DNA from: Aphrophora alni
Taxonomy: Eukaryota; Arthropoda; Insecta; Hemiptera; Aphrophoridae
Assembly: GCA_963513935.1 (NCBI GenBank)
Contig: OY740770.1
Coordinates: forward strand, 88,385,267-88,449,266
DNA: 64,000 nt
Direction: 5' to 3'
The notes under the pieces were generated by a model that was given only the letters and a program-made list of their open reading frames with translations, searched no databases and was not told the origin of the DNA. How positions within the stretch are numbered: the first letter of the stretch is position 1; each line of letters opens with the position of its first letter. Of this stretch, positions 45,832-59,231 are shown piece by piece. Both the position numbers and the translations under genes were made by a program.

Positions 45832-48789
45832 GTTTGTTACATTTGCTTAAAAATTAATGTTCAATTTATCCTTGTTTTATCAAAAGAGTTATTTAATAAA
45901 TTAAAATTACATCAAGAAATCTAAATGGCCTAGTGTTTTTCTTTAACGCTGATATAAAGAAAACCCATCCCTAAATTCTGTATTGTTTTTTATGTATATT
46001 ACGGTAAATAAATCTATGTTACATAACATTCGTAGTTTAATACATAAGACTAATGAGTATGGAAAACCATCATGAGTTTACGGAGATAATACAACTATTT
46101 CTAATGTTGTTGTAATTAATGATTATATACATTATCTAAATTAAGCTTGGGTTTTCTGAAAGATAGATAGATATTTCTTAAACCATAAAGATATTTCTTA
46201 CCAATACGCTGGCTTGTTGAAAACAGTTTAATATCTAAAGTCATCCTACTATCCAATATTCATTGGTAATCTTCTACAGAGAAATAAACTTTTTAGAGGG
46301 AGAATTGCTATTTATATTTTACAACTGGCAAGTTTTATATACTTATCAGCAACTTATACTATTGCTGGCAAATGATATTGCTTTTATAAGGCATATACAA
46401 TCTTGATTACGGTATATTTATATTAATTCAATACTTAGTTTGAAGGCAGGGAATGAGCTTTAATTGAACTTGTAACGTTCACAATTTTGATATCTTTATG
46501 TTAAGATACAGTTGATTGAGAGAAATGAAATTAATTACAGGTAACGTGAGTAATCCATAAATCTAATAAAATTGTAAAAGGTTTTATTGCATGGATTATT
46601 TGAGATTAAAGAATGATAGAAAAAGTTGAATGTAGACAGACAGACAGGATTTCAGAATGGTTAAACTTATAGAACAATGTGTGTGTGTTATTTGGAAATT
46701 AAAAAAAAAAAAATATTAGTTTAGAGTTTCACAATTCAAATAATTATAACAAAATTAACTAAATTGGTATGTTTAATAAAATTAAGAGAGGGTCGAGTTT
46801 TGAAGTGATCAGAAATGAAGTTGTCATAAATGGATTGCACACTATAGACCAATCAAAAGACAGGTAGAAGTAGTGGGGGAATGCACAAGCGGTTCTAGCA
46901 AGAATACGGAGTCCCTCACCATTATGATGATTGTACACAGCGTCATGTAGACGGTTAGGTCAACAGTAAGGCTGGTCGCCTGAACAACAAGTGCAACGAT
47001 CAGTACATATTCCAAGGTTTGATACCTTTATTTAACTTTGAATCTAAAACTAAATTCAGTGCAAAGTTTGCCTTGGTATAGCGTAAAAAGAACATTATAA
47101 TTGGTAACTAATGTCTTAAAAAAGTAGAGACAATCAGTTTAAACTATCGCGTCGAAACATAATGAAAGACATTTGTTAATAATAGCTAACTGAATTGTTT
47201 GAACTTTTAATTTGAATTTGATCGTAAAGAATACTTTTAACAAGAACTAATATTTAATATTTATGAAACTAACGTCTAATAATTAGTCATGTTATTCACT
47301 GTACATATTTCAGAGAAAGTTAAGCAAAATGGCTTGAGTAGGTTTTGTATGTTTAAAATATAATTAGAACTGGTTAATAAATGTATGTTTTATTTCAGAG
47401 GTTTTCATGATCATTTAGCGTTAGTATATTTTCCTGTAATTCACGACCCAAGGTAAAAAAGATTAAATTTTCATAATTGTTTGTGCTTTTATCACAAAAT
47501 GGCGCTCAACAAGGAACAGTAAATTCATCCCAAGTAATAAATTAGATTTTTTTATATAAGTGTAATAATAACATATGTTTTCTCTAACAAATTTTTACAT
47601 TATTACAAACTGTATATAAATTTATTATATTTTATACAAGAGGAGGTTTAACATAATAGAATGAAAAGGGAATATGTTTTGGGAATTTTTAGTTATACAC
47701 ATTTTTTTTTTTTATATTACCCCTCTTAGTAGTACTATATAATTACTGTACAGGATTCATAATTTTCAATATTCTTTAAAAAAAGTTGGAAACCACTGCA
47801 ATTGGTCGTATAATTTACTTGTCAATCTATTTTCACTTATTTGGATAAAATATGAACTTAATTTATTTTATTTATTTCAAGAATAGAATCCCGATGATTG
47901 AGACTAGTTTTTACTACAATAAAAGGTGAGACATAGTTTCTAATAATTATGTCTTTAATATTATTTTGTTTTATGCATAAACCAAAATGATCTTTGTTTT
48001 AATGAAGGATAATTAAGTTTTTTTTTCTGTTTAGAGCCTATATGTTGTTTTCTTACAAGTCGTCTAAAAACAATTATTAATTTTATGACATTTGGTATTT
48101 GGAGGTCTGTAATTAAAAACTACTCATATTAGCTCAATATACCCATTGAACTTTTGCAACAACTATACTTGCGGGGGGGGGGGGAGGCGGTGGAGACTAG
48201 GTGCACCTACTAAGAGTGGGTTGGTGTCCCTCATGGTCCCATGTCAAACAGTCACATATCACTTACAACACATAAACTTCATCTGTATAGTCATTTACAT
48301 ACACTTCATATATGTTATACAATTACCTATACTTTCACCTTCTTTTAAGGTCTGCTACAAATCGAACTATGTCAATTTATCTGACATGTGGATGACAAAT
48401 CGTTGCAGATAAATTGCTTTGTACAGTTAGTCGGAGGCAGTTGCATTTCCCTACAATCAATCGAATAAATCATTGTCGATCCCAAAGCATAGTTTTATTG
48501 TGACATATGTAGTGACGAGTTTCGATTATTCGGTTAGTTCATTGGTAGCTATATTGCTGGATGCATAGTTGTGATTATAGTTGTTTATGTTTTTGTTTAT
48601 TTTAGATTAATTGAGTAGTTTTACGAAGTAAAGAGTTATATAAAAAGTTTATATTAAAACACTAAATTAGTAATAAAACTATATTACCTTGTTATTCTGT
48701 CAGTAACTTCCTTTGCTGTTCGTCTTTCATATTTTATATTAAAGATTATGTTTTAATTTACGGTTTATATTACGATAATATTTCACAAT
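45832..48789. other. SMC2 intron 2, first part, no gene recognised
   Basis: AT-rich intron. It contains a 14-base G run (about 48171-48184) followed by GAGGCGGTGG, which could form a G-rich structure. A slightly GC-richer patch at 46860-46990 is unassigned. Confidence 0.5.
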
Positions 48790-49225
48790 GCAGTGTTTAA
48801 GCATGTACGAAGTAGTTAGTAAGAAAATAAAAACTATGTTTGAAAACAAAGTGATGGATCTGAAAAATGATGGATACCATAAAAAAATAGAAGCATTCGT
48901 TGAATGCTAGAGAAATGAACCTTGCCTGTGGCAAATAAAAAATAAATGTTACCATGATCGTGGCAGGAAAGAAGCTGCGTACAAAGCTTGAATAGAAGTT
49001 TATAAAGAAATCGACCATAAAGCCAATAGGAACACTGTTGTAAATAAAAACCAAACAAACAGCCTATAAAATGAAGCTGAAAAATACAACAAAAGTTTAA
49101 AATCTGGAGCAGGCTCTGATGAAATATACACTCCCAAATTGTGATAGTTTCACCTTTTTAATTTCTTTTATGATAAAAAACCGCCAAGAAGTTTAACATC
49201 CAACATGGGCGAAGATGGAAGTGAG
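48790..49225 (+). pseudogene. MADF-domain gene of a PIF/Harbinger element, broken
   Basis: The + strand reads as a MADF (Myb/SANT-like) DNA-binding domain: KIEAFVEC, stop, RNEPCLWQIKNKCYHDRGRK, EAAYKA, stop, IEVYKEIDHKANRNTVV, then SLKSGAGSDEIYTPKL and FHLFNFF. The LWxxxxxxYHDRxxKxxAY and VxxKxxxLR/SxAGSDE order is typical of MADF proteins. In-frame stops lie near 48908 and 48988 and at several later positions. It ends GEDGSE at donor GTAAG (49226), so the original gene was spliced. Harbinger elements commonly carry a MADF/Myb-like second gene, and the transposase remnant is at 49700-50130 in convergent orientation. Confidence 0.82.
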
Positions 49226-49699
49226 GTAAGAAAATTTTCTAATTTAGATAAATAAAATATACACAAGACAGTAACCATGACCATTTTTTAATTAATTATC
49301 AGTTGAAAATTAAACACCTGTTAACTTAGTCTCGTTTGGCAAAAACAACTTAATTTGTATGTAAAATTTCTCAAAGTACACATATTTTTTAATTGCATAA
49401 GAACAAATAATAACCAGTGACAAATATATTATATTTTAGTTATAAAATTTTTTCATGAGTTTAAAATGTTGGTAACACGATACAAATTCATATACAATGA
49501 TGTGGCAGAATGATAAGGTATAGGAAAAACAAAAAATAATCAGGTTTAAAACAAATTGAAATGTGTTTTATTGAGAAAGCATTTACATCACTTATTTATA
49601 AATTTGGATTAATCAATTAATACATTTTTTTTTTGCCATGAAACTCTCTTTATTTATAAAATACGCAATGAAATCGACTCTTAACATGTTTTGCCGTTT

Positions 49700-50130
49700 T
49701 GGGTGCATCAGCGATTTCTTTGTGAAGGTTCCATCCTTGAATGCGTAGTAGTTATGCCCAAAGTCACAGTACCTTCTTCTAATTTTTTAATATTGAAACT
49801 TTCTGCTGGAGTGTAACAATTGGGCCGGCATGACATTAAGTAATTGTGCAAAGCACAGCTTGCCAATACGACTGATTCAATACCTTTCAGCTGTAAGGCT
49901 ATTCTAAAATATGTGTATTGAAATTTATGTGTAAAAAATTCTAAATCTTGCTGCCAATATTCCAAATGCATATTCTATTATTTAGCACGCTCTTGATATC
50001 CGATATTTATAAATTGTTTTGGTATTACTTACTAAATTCATTTTTCAAAATGGTTTCATCATGTCCATTCTTAAAGGAAAGTGTCTTCAGCAACAAATAT
50101 GTTAGGGAGGCTTTTTCGTTTGTTATTCAA
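49700..50130 (-). pseudogene. PIF/Harbinger transposase remnant
   Basis: The minus strand, read in several frames, gives LPNIFVAEDTF (second catalytic Asp region, VADDAFPL in the family), MDMMKPF-like and YRISRA-like segments. An open stretch follows with the C-terminal signature IESVVLASCALHNYLMSCRP. That cysteine/histidine block (VxLACCxLHNYL) is characteristic of HARBI1-like nucleases. The N-terminal half is absent and the remainder has stops and frameshifts. Together with the MADF remnant 480 bp away it is the corpse of one Harbinger element in SMC2 intron 2. Confidence 0.85.
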
Positions 50131-50756
50131 TTTTTCTACTGAAGGAAAGTTTAATAAGTTATTTTAAGTTAAAAAAAAAATAGTATTCTCCAAAACACCT
50201 CCATCAGATATTCTTCCGTTTCTTCTAAATATTAAAAAAAATTGAAACTAAATAACAACTAAAATTTTTTAATACAACTTAACACAGCACTGTCCAAATG
50301 TTAAATAGTATGACTGATGTAAAAAAAACAAAACAAAACATATTAAACAACTGGATTGTGTAATGCTGTTCTGCAGTGTTTACAGATACAGTTCTATTTT
50401 CATTTTTAATCATTTCATTTCATTTTCTTTTTATTCAGTCGTCCAAACAATACAAAGTCAGTGTAGAAGAAATTAAAGATAATATACATATTTAATACAA
50501 AAAATAAATAACAACTACAATTAAATAAATATTTAAATAATATAACATGTAGGCCAATAAATACTTAAGGATAAATACCAATAAATACTGATGGTGCAGG
50601 AATTGTTTGTTCCATTCGAAAATGACTAACTATGATAAAGTTCCATTTCAGGATTAGTTAAGAATATTGTATAGTTAGATGTTAACTTTAAGTTATTTAG
50701 AATGACGTGAGTCACTTGTTAACGCCTTAATATTAGAAAGTAAGTTTAGGGCACAC

Positions 50757-50895
50757 CCCTTTAGTTATAGTTTTGTTATTGTAGTTCATGTATCACTGAG
50801 GATGGCGACTGAGGATGTAGAATCGTTGAAAGGATTGACTAAATAAACGTAATTTTTGTGAGATCTTGTGTTCGAGTTTTGTTCTACATAATATT
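50757..50895 (-). repeat. Small dispersed repeat with hammerhead-like core (family B)
   Basis: Inverted relative to copies at 19983-20100 and 26960-27090. It shares the GAGTTTTATTC end, TTTTTGTGAGATCTTGTGTTC and a GGCGACT...GTTGAAA block. On the + strand CTGAGGA (50796-50802) and GAAA (50828-50831) flank a possible stem, as in the hammerhead core CTGANGA...GAAA. Stems I and III are not established. Confidence 0.6.
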
Positions 50896-51941
50896 TTCTC
50901 ACAAGTCAAGCTCAATATTTATTTACTTGTAATACTTGTTGTTTTTGTTCTCTATTAATTTTATCCAATTTTATACTATGTCTTTGTTAACTTGTTGCAG
51001 GGCCCCTTTTTTACAGCCCTATAGCATGTTATATTGTTGTATATTAAATTTTATCCAAAATCTATCACTGTTAACTATCATTGTTGATTTTGTTTTGTTT
51101 TTAATTTTAAATTTTAGTTCCATTTCTTTGTTTTAAGGTTATGATAATGACCAATTTACTTTTTCGCCTTTAAAAAAAAAAAAAAAAAAACTACTTAAAT
51201 CTTGTCTAAAACAAAATTAAACTGAAAAATATAATTTTTCACAATTTAACAATTTCTTTTTCATAATTTTCTCTAAAACTCTTGAAAATGTTAAATCTTC
51301 ATTGTTTTGAAATACCGTTTGATGCTTTGTTTGATTTAATGTACAGTATATAAGTTACTGATATAGAGGTTACAATTTTTATCAGATCAAAAAAATTTTT
51401 TTTTTACGTTTAGTACAGACATACATTTTTACAAAGTTTTGGCAAGTTTTTTGGTCAATAAAACTAGCTGGTTTATGGTTTATTGTTTATTATTCCTATA
51501 AAAAATAAAATAAAAATAAATAAAAAATACATTTTAACCGTTTATTCTTAAAAATTGACAAAAAATTAGTTATTCACTATTTGATAGTCACAATCTTAGT
51601 TGTATTTTTTTGGGGACTTCAGCGGTTTCATTATTCAGTTAATACATTACTAATAAATAAAGGTTTTATAATTTCAAAATAGTAGTTTGAAATATTTAGA
51701 CAAATATTTTCTTTTCCTTGTAGATTATTTCAATTAGTTCATCTATAGAACCTCTTTTAGTGCATTTTGCTGATCTATACATATTAAGACAGATCGAGGT
51801 TGTCAATGATCCACTAATATCATTAAAAGAAATTAGTTTCCTATCATGTCTACTGTATCAGCTGTAGAACAAATAATTGTATTAATATTTTTAAAGTCTC
51901 TTATTGGTTTTGGTTTTACAATAATATATGTTTGTTGACAG
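50896..51941. other. SMC2 intron 2, distal part
   Basis: AT-rich, with a poly(A) run at about 51173-51190. No gene is recognised. It ends in the TTGACAG acceptor of exon 3. Confidence 0.5.
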
Positions 51942-52103
51942 GCTGTAGTAGCAGGGAAAAACCGTTATTTAATAAATGGTTCGACTGTTCAGAATAAACG
52001 AGTGCATGATCTATTCAACTCAGTTCAGCTCAATGTAAATAATCCTCATTTCCTTATTATGCAGGGCAGGATTACTAAAGTGCTTAATATGAAGCCTCCT
52101 GAG
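51942..52103 (+). CDS. SMC2: SMC2, coding exon 3
   Basis: Third SMC2 exon, 54 codons, between acceptor TTGACAG and donor GTAAGT, phase 0 at both ends. It reads [20 protein letters not shown] and later [20 protein letters not shown] followed by KPPE. The [11 protein letters not shown] segment is the conserved Q-loop region of the SMC ATPase head, where the glutamine contacts Mg2+/ATP. KPPE is the last part before the helix leading into the coiled coil. The near-invariant [22 protein letters not shown] string is diagnostic of SMC2 among the SMC family. No lesions are seen. Confidence 0.96.
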
Positions 52104-52890
52104 GTAAGTATCTTTATAGTTAAAGTACTCTGTAATCAATACAACAATAATATTTAAAAAGAATACAAAATTCAGAAAGACAATAAATAAACGTTTAAAT
52201 GAAAGATATTATACTAAAACAATTAAACAAAATAAGTGTAAATAAATCCAAACTAGTTGCGCCCATATCACAGCGTATCACTATCTTGGGCAACAAACAA
52301 TGTCTACTGCATTAATGGCAGATAAACTTGCCCATGGAAAAAACAAATGCCAAACAACAAAAGTTTTAATAAGCTATTCGTAAATTCATTATAATTTCGA
52401 AATTTAGCTATCTGAGAATTTATTTAATAGTTTGCAACATCTTGTGGTAGTAGCTTCCTTTTACTTACTACTTAGCTTTTGTTAGCATTTATTTATAGCC
52501 TACCTGCCACAAGCCTTATGGCTTTTTTTGGAATATAAAGAGACTTTTCACTTGCTGAACTGATCCCTTAATAATAATAACCCTATAAAGTGTACATTTA
52601 TAAGCCATTGTAAGTTGTCAATACTGTGAATAGGTAACATTAGTTCCTGAGATTCCTTAATAAGAAAATTCCAGGACAATTTTTTGTACAATATTGTTAA
52701 TTAACATCATATTCCCATGTTGATTTTATTTATTTATTCATCCTTAAATTATCAGTACACATGCATTTTGATACAATAAACTTACAACTAAACAATAAAT
52801 AAAATACTTAAAAAAAAAAAGATACTATAATATAAACATCAAAAATAAAATAAACTTTATAAGATATTTACGACAGTGCTACAAGTACTC

Positions 52891-52932
<42 letters not shown>

Positions 52933-53577
52933 GTAGTGATTCTACAAAAGGAAAACAATTGAGTGGAAGTAGGGTATCTCATAGGACAGTACTCTGTTTC
53001 GGCTTACCATCTTACAGTTATGAATACTGGTAATCTGATAACAAGTTAGTCTGTTATCAATTACAAAGCTAAACATTTTGGAAAACTCACCTCTTCTATT
53101 GTGTTATTACTTAATTTCAAAGTTGGTCTGGGTTTTATTTAAATTAAAGTATGTATAATTTGTTTTTACATTTCGATTATCATTTTAAATTATTATCTTT
53201 TAAAGTATTGCTCCAAAAAAGCTTTAAAATAAAGATGGTCCTCTCACTCAAATCTACTGAGATTTATTTAGCATTAATTTAATACCTATTGTGTTGAAAG
53301 CCTCGAAGAGCAAAATACTCGTAACTATTTCACATTTATCCATACCTTGAATAATGAAGTCAGTTAAATTGACCATTGAATCAGTTTCCTTTAGAAAACT
53401 AACTGATTTATATTACTAAGCAGAAATATAATGAAGATGTTAAATTTTGTTATATATTTTGTTTCTGCTAGTCTTTACATAATGAATTTTCTGGCACTTC
53501 TAGTGTTACTATATTAATATTTTTAATATTGTTTATACTGATGACCGATGGTACTTGAAAGAATTCCATGTTATAGA
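52104..53577. other. SMC2 intron 3, first part, with a (TA)n tract
   Basis: AT-rich intron. A (TA)n microsatellite occupies 52893-52927. No coding remnant is recognised. Confidence 0.6.
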
Positions 53578-53740
53578 AATAAAACTTACACAAATTCTTT
53601 TGTTAAATTCTAGATTTATTGGTCTAACCGACCAAGGACTTTGTATAAGCCTCGTCATTGCCGTAACTGGTGAAACCATGGTCAGCTAGATCAATAAATT
53701 TAACATAGAATTTAACAAAAGAATTTGTGTGTGTTTTATT
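53578..53740. mobile_element. Short inverted-repeat element (MITE-like), about 163 bp
   Basis: The left arm 53578-53621 (AATAAAACTTACACAAATTC onward) is an inverted copy of 53692-53740 (ending GAATTTGTGTGTGTTTTATT). A GC-richer centre of about 70 bp contains TTGCCGTAACTGGTGAAACC. The right arm has a few extra bases. It has no coding capacity. A MITE or a fold-back retroelement end are both possible; no clear target duplication was found. Confidence 0.7.
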
Positions 53741-55974
53741 AATATCTTTAGTTGACATGTTTCATTGTAATTTCAAATTATTCATGTACTGGTTCATCCA
53801 TATATGTTATTTGTTTTATATAGCCTAAGCATGCAGCACCATTTTTCTCTTTAAGTCCTCTCATTTGACTGGCTCATGTGTTATATAATAAATAATAGAT
53901 TCTATCAAATCATTACATTATTGTAACAAAGGTATATTATTGTTATTTGTATATTATTGTAATACTGTATTACATATTAGAAAAATAACAATATTTAAGA
54001 TAAAAGAATGGATAAAATACATATGATAAATAATCACTCAAGTAAATAATCCAAAGTTAAAGGTTATGGATAGAAAATAATTGAAGTGGCAAACTGTAAA
54101 AAGTAATTACATTATTTACCAGTATGAGCTATATAAAAGAGACAAAAGCTTTTATGGGTAGTAGAGAGGTTCTAGGACATGGCTAGGCTATATTAGATGA
54201 ATCCCCTTGTGGGTGAAACTGTACATAAATATGTTTTGAAATATGAGAACTAAGGATAATTAAAAAAAAAAAAAAAAAAAAAAAAAACATTAAGAATAGC
54301 AGAAAATTGTACACAAAATAACAGTTTTGTAAACAGCATATGATTTTTAAAGCAAAACTGTAAATGAATTAACATTTGTGGTAAAAAAAGATAGAGCAAT
54401 TAGGTTTATATTCCTATACACAGTTTTTATTTAACCATAGGTTGTAATTTCATTGGCATCGCTAATTACAGTATATTAAAAAATTTGTTACTCCTCATTA
54501 CAAAACTCAACCTCCTCTATTGTTTAATAATCATTATGTTTCCTGTTCATGGCTTACAAAAGTGATGTTTAATATACCACCTATCTGTCATGTCAAAAGT
54601 ATGCGTGTAATCTGGTACTTAAGTACTTAGAGTACACGAGTATCTATTAAATACTAAATTAAGTCTCAAAGATCTAGGAACTCTGAAATGCGTCAAACTC
54701 TGAAACTCGAAATCTCGAAACTCTGAAATGCGTCGATCTAGGAACTCTGAAAAATATAAATAATAAGAAAATGGTAGGATTTGTAGAAGATTGTTCTTAA
54801 ATTAATTATGTAGATCCTAGCTGATATAATTATTATAGTAATTTTAATTTGTCTTAAGATAATTAATTGTTGTTTTGTATTTAGTGATTTGTTTGTGACT
54901 GAAGGTAATTTTAATGGGTCATTGACTTATCCTACAGTTTTATTAATTACATTTGTAAAAGGTTAATTAGTACATTCTAAGTTTTGTTGTCTGCAACCTC
55001 ATAATATTTTTTAAAGGTTCTGTACAGTAATTCATCCGTTAGACCTTTTCTTTTCCTCTTTTGCTTAAATTTGCAATATATACAATATAATAATTGACAT
55101 TCAAGCAATCCAATAGTATTAATCATCATGGACAATACAATGATTATTCAGTTTCTACAAATTGCCCAAGCACTTGTGCTCATCGTGTGGTTGAAATGGC
55201 CATATATGGATCCTGCCTTTTCTATTCACTATCGTACATTTGGAATGAAAACAGATAACATGCCCAAAACATAAGAATGCAAAAACAGGAAAGAAATGGA
55301 TATTAGAAAGAGCTTATCGTTCAGAAGAAGGAATCAATTTTCTAAGTTTAATGTTTCAACCAATATTGTCTAAAGTTTGTTTGACCTAAAATATAAAATA
55401 AAATAGAATTTAAAAAAAGGGGAGGAAAATAAATTATAATGTCAAGCTAAATTATTTTTTATTTTAAATTAATTTATATTTCATGTATAAATATTTGTTT
55501 TAATATTTTCATGGTTAAATGTATAATTTTGTAAGCCAAAAACAGTACACCATTAAATTGTTCACAAATGCTAATTAAAAAGTATCTGCACTGGAAAACT
55601 GTTGTTGGTGTTTTTCTTTGAAGTAAATCATATTAGGTGATCCTTGATAACATTAAAACGACAAATTGTTTCACTTATTTTGGAAAACTGAGAGAGATTG
55701 AAGGTTTGGACTGACAGTGGGAGTGGTGGCTAATTCCATCTATAGTATACAGCCACGAAATGCGAATGAAATGCCATTAACCTTCAAACAAAAATTCTTA
55801 ATTTTCATTAAAAAAACAAAAAAAAAAACTATATCCCGTGCGAAGAATGGACATTTAGCTCGTTCGTATATAAAAGACTAAATGCACATATTTAAAACAT
55901 AAGTTGCTACTACCCAAACAATTACAAACCATACCTAACAAGATCATTAGATAAATAAATACACAACTAAGATT

Positions 55975-55977
<3 letters not shown>
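53741..55977. other. SMC2 intron 3, middle part, no gene recognised
   Basis: AT-rich, with a poly(A) run at about 54261-54287 and a small local repeat at 54660-54760 (GATCTAGGAACTCTGAAA occurs at both ends of a 60-bp stretch, with GAAATGCGTC repeated). Near 55130 a short frame begins MDNTMIIQFLQIAQALVLIV and runs about 48 codons to a stop. It matches nothing I recognise. Confidence 0.4.
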
Positions 55978-56039
<62 letters not shown>

Positions 56040-56140
56040 TTACCTTTATCAGTAGTCGGAGCAATTCTTTTTATTTTGTAGAAACACTAAAAAGAATTGC
56101 TCCGACTATTGATAAAGGTAACTAATATATATATATTTAG
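55978..56140. repeat. (TA)n microsatellite ending in a 39-bp inverted repeat
   Basis: A TA tract (55978-56034) runs straight into ATTAGTTACCTTTATCAGTA (arm 56035-56073). After a 14-base loop comes the inverted copy (56088-56126), then TA repeats resume. The arms pair over 39 bases with one mismatch. The palindrome probably is a small fold-back element inserted into or seeding the TA tract. Confidence 0.85.
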
Positions 56141-58062
56141 CAATTCGTAAAAAGCGAATAGACTTTATAATTCTATATAAGATTATAAAGAATATAATAA
56201 CATTCAATGATGGTGTTGAAGTTGCTGTTTTTGAATTAATTTACATTGTACATAGAATTTACAATAAACCAATTATGCACTTTAATCTTAAAAGTCTTAA
56301 GAGGCATTTTAAAAATTTAATAGGTGTTCTGTTAAATAGCAGTGATCCTGAAATGTGGTAGTTGTTCAATGAATGGGTTAATGTACAATAGGGAACATCA
56401 ATAACTTAAATGTTTCATGTTTTATAACTGTGCTGCTGAGACCTGTAAATTAGGTTTGTTAAATTCATCTGTATAACAATAAACAAATCAAATAAGTATA
56501 CATTTTTTATCACTATGAAAAGAAAATAGGGCGACAACTATCGCTGTAGCCAGCATCATGTAGCAATCTTAACAACTTTTTTTTGGATCTATAGCAGATT
56601 ATCGTTCCTGCAACTGTTTCTTTATACATAGAAACCATATCTTATTATGATCTGAAGGAATGCAAAGTAAGATACCTCTCATATAGTTATATGGTAGTTG
56701 ACTTGTATTTCTAATTTGGAATATAATTTTGACAAATTTCTTACTTGTTTCTTTAATAGGATGATTCTATGTCAATTTAGATATACAGTATACAGTTCAA
56801 GAAATTTGTCTAAGTATCACACTAAAAGATCATAAGGGGTTGTGGAAGCTGTTTAACCCTCTAATCATCTACTATAAAGTGGGGCCATTTTGCTTCTTTT
56901 TTAATAGTTTTTTTTAATTCATAAAAAATAGTAATATTATACAAAACCCAACTTGTTATATCTTTTTCTCAAAAACGTGTATAGAATTTGTGTGCAAAGA
57001 CAAAATGACATTTTAGATGTAATCATTTTGGAGTTAGTATGTCAGGAATGAAAAAAAATAATGCAATAACTAAAGGAAAAATGCTACAATAAAGCCATAC
57101 AACAAATTAATTTTTTTTCAAGATATACAAAAGTTTTGTAATGCAGTTGTAAATAAATTTTGATAAAAAAATAAATCAATTTATAAAATTTTCATGAGAA
57201 AAATAAAATTTTATGGAAAAAGTGGAAATTAGCTAAAAAGTTTAGGCTAATAGGGATAGGTCTGTAAACAAATACACTGAAAATATTAAAATTCACTCAA
57301 AAAAATAAACTCTAGAAATCTAATACACATAATATAACTTGTAAACAAATTATAATAAATAAATCAGCCTACACTACACTAAAACTCCACAAGAAAAGGA
57401 ATATATAGATAGAAATTAGACACTCACAAATATTCCACAAGAGAGAACATCCGGCTGGTGGCATGAATTGTGTTGTATGAAACTTAATTTGGAGAACGCA
57501 ATGCTTTCCTAATTTTAGGCCTATGACATTGTGTCATATCAAAGTATTACATCAAAGATCTGAATTTTGTCTTCTAAACGATATACAGAGATGTATAAAA
57601 GATCAATCCTTCACAGTTTATTAGGGACTAGAAAAGACAAATGGGAGCGGTTCATCTTTGTAACACTTCGTAGAATGTATATATATCTCACATACTAAAT
57701 TAATTTTCATAGTTATGATAATTTTGAATACATGGTTCGAAAGAGGAAAAAAAATACAATAAAATATTGTCAACTTGTGATATTTGGACAAGTATTAACA
57801 TTTACAAAACTATATGAACAATGAGGTAATATTTTCTTGTATTGCAATGTTACGTCACATGCTACTCCCTAGCAGCAAAATACACCAACAACTTCATTGA
57901 ATTATTTTATATTTTTATGTTTCGTCATATGGCTTTAGGGTTATATAACTATGAAAGGTTGAAACATGTGCTTTACAGTGATATATAAATTATTCCGTTA
58001 CGATCTTTTTTACTAGGTTATAAGTTGAATTGAAAAACGCGATTTTTAGGGTGAAAAACTTG

Positions 58063-58063
<1 letters not shown>
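56141..58063. other. SMC2 intron 3, no feature recognised
   Basis: AT-rich sequence without coding remnants that I can identify. Confidence 0.5.

Positions 58064-58115
<52 letters not shown>
58064..58115. repeat. (TA)n microsatellite
   Basis: An uninterrupted alternating TA run of about 50 bp, in SMC2 intron 3. Confidence 0.95.
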
Positions 58116-58118
<3 letters not shown>

Positions 58119-59231
58119 CCTAAACTATAACAGTTAGAACGATTTAAAGAGTACTGATCGAAAAGTTGAAGAAATCCTCTAGACAATACTGTTAATGGAG
58201 ATTAGTTGAACAGAAATATGGACTTGTGTAAATTAGAGAAATAATGACATAATTTTATGTTTTACTGCTACGAATATTGCTGTGTTATGAAATACACAAA
58301 CTTTTCCAATTAATTAAATATTATTTATAACTTTTTATGGACTTTTGGTTATATGATTATGAATGTTTGGATCATTAACTTTACAACAGTATATAAACTA
58401 TCGCGGTGAGATGATTTTTAGTAGGTGCAATGTTGAATTGGAAAAAGTGATTATTACTGAACGGAACGAGAGCCGTTGTACTGCTATGGTACGATAATTA
58501 GTTGAGGTTGGAGTTGAGTTTTCTTCATGAGAGTATCTGTATTCATAATTACTAGAGTTTGAAAACTTTTATGAAGCTTGGTTTTTATAACAGAGCTGTG
58601 TAAGCATTATTTGATGTCCCCCCATCAACTTGTTTTCTTTATTTAAAAACATCAATCTCATCCTTATTTACTTTATATCATAGGTCTGAACTGTTTGAAA
58701 TAACAAATTATTAAGTTTTAAAAACTAATTTTTGCATTTTGTCTTCAAACTTTATAACAGAAATTCAAAGGTCTGGATAGGTAGAAAGAAGGATGATGAG
58801 ACTTTCCTGGACTTCATTGGGAGACAAGATCTAAGATGTTGTATGCCAAAAGTAGCCATTTGGAAAAGAAGAAATTAAAAATAAAAGCAATAATGTTTAC
58901 ATGGCTTTGATTGAAAGTAATGGTCATCTAAAGATTAAAATTGAAGTTAAAAATAAAACCATAATTTGAATGATATTTGAAGTCAGTTCTGAAGACTAGA
59001 AATGGTTTCAGTTGATCACAATAAAAGATATTGTGCTATTTAGGTTTTAAAACAATGTATTTATTTTTCCCTAAAAAAAAAAACAACTTTAAATGTCTAC
59101 ACTTTTGTTTTATTTACTGTCCCAATAAAATTTATTGAAATTTTCTTATTTTATTCTGTAGTACTTTTAATTGTATTCATAAAATATTTTACAAACTTAA
59201 TATAATGTAATTTGCATTTGAAATCTGTTAG
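58116..59231. other. SMC2 intron 3, distal part
   Basis: AT-rich, ending in the TCTGTTAG acceptor of exon 4. No gene is recognised. Confidence 0.5.

Noticed and set aside
55130..55275. Short frame MDNTMIIQFLQIAQALVLIV...
   Set aside because: About 48 codons inside SMC2 intron 3, with nothing to support expression or homology.
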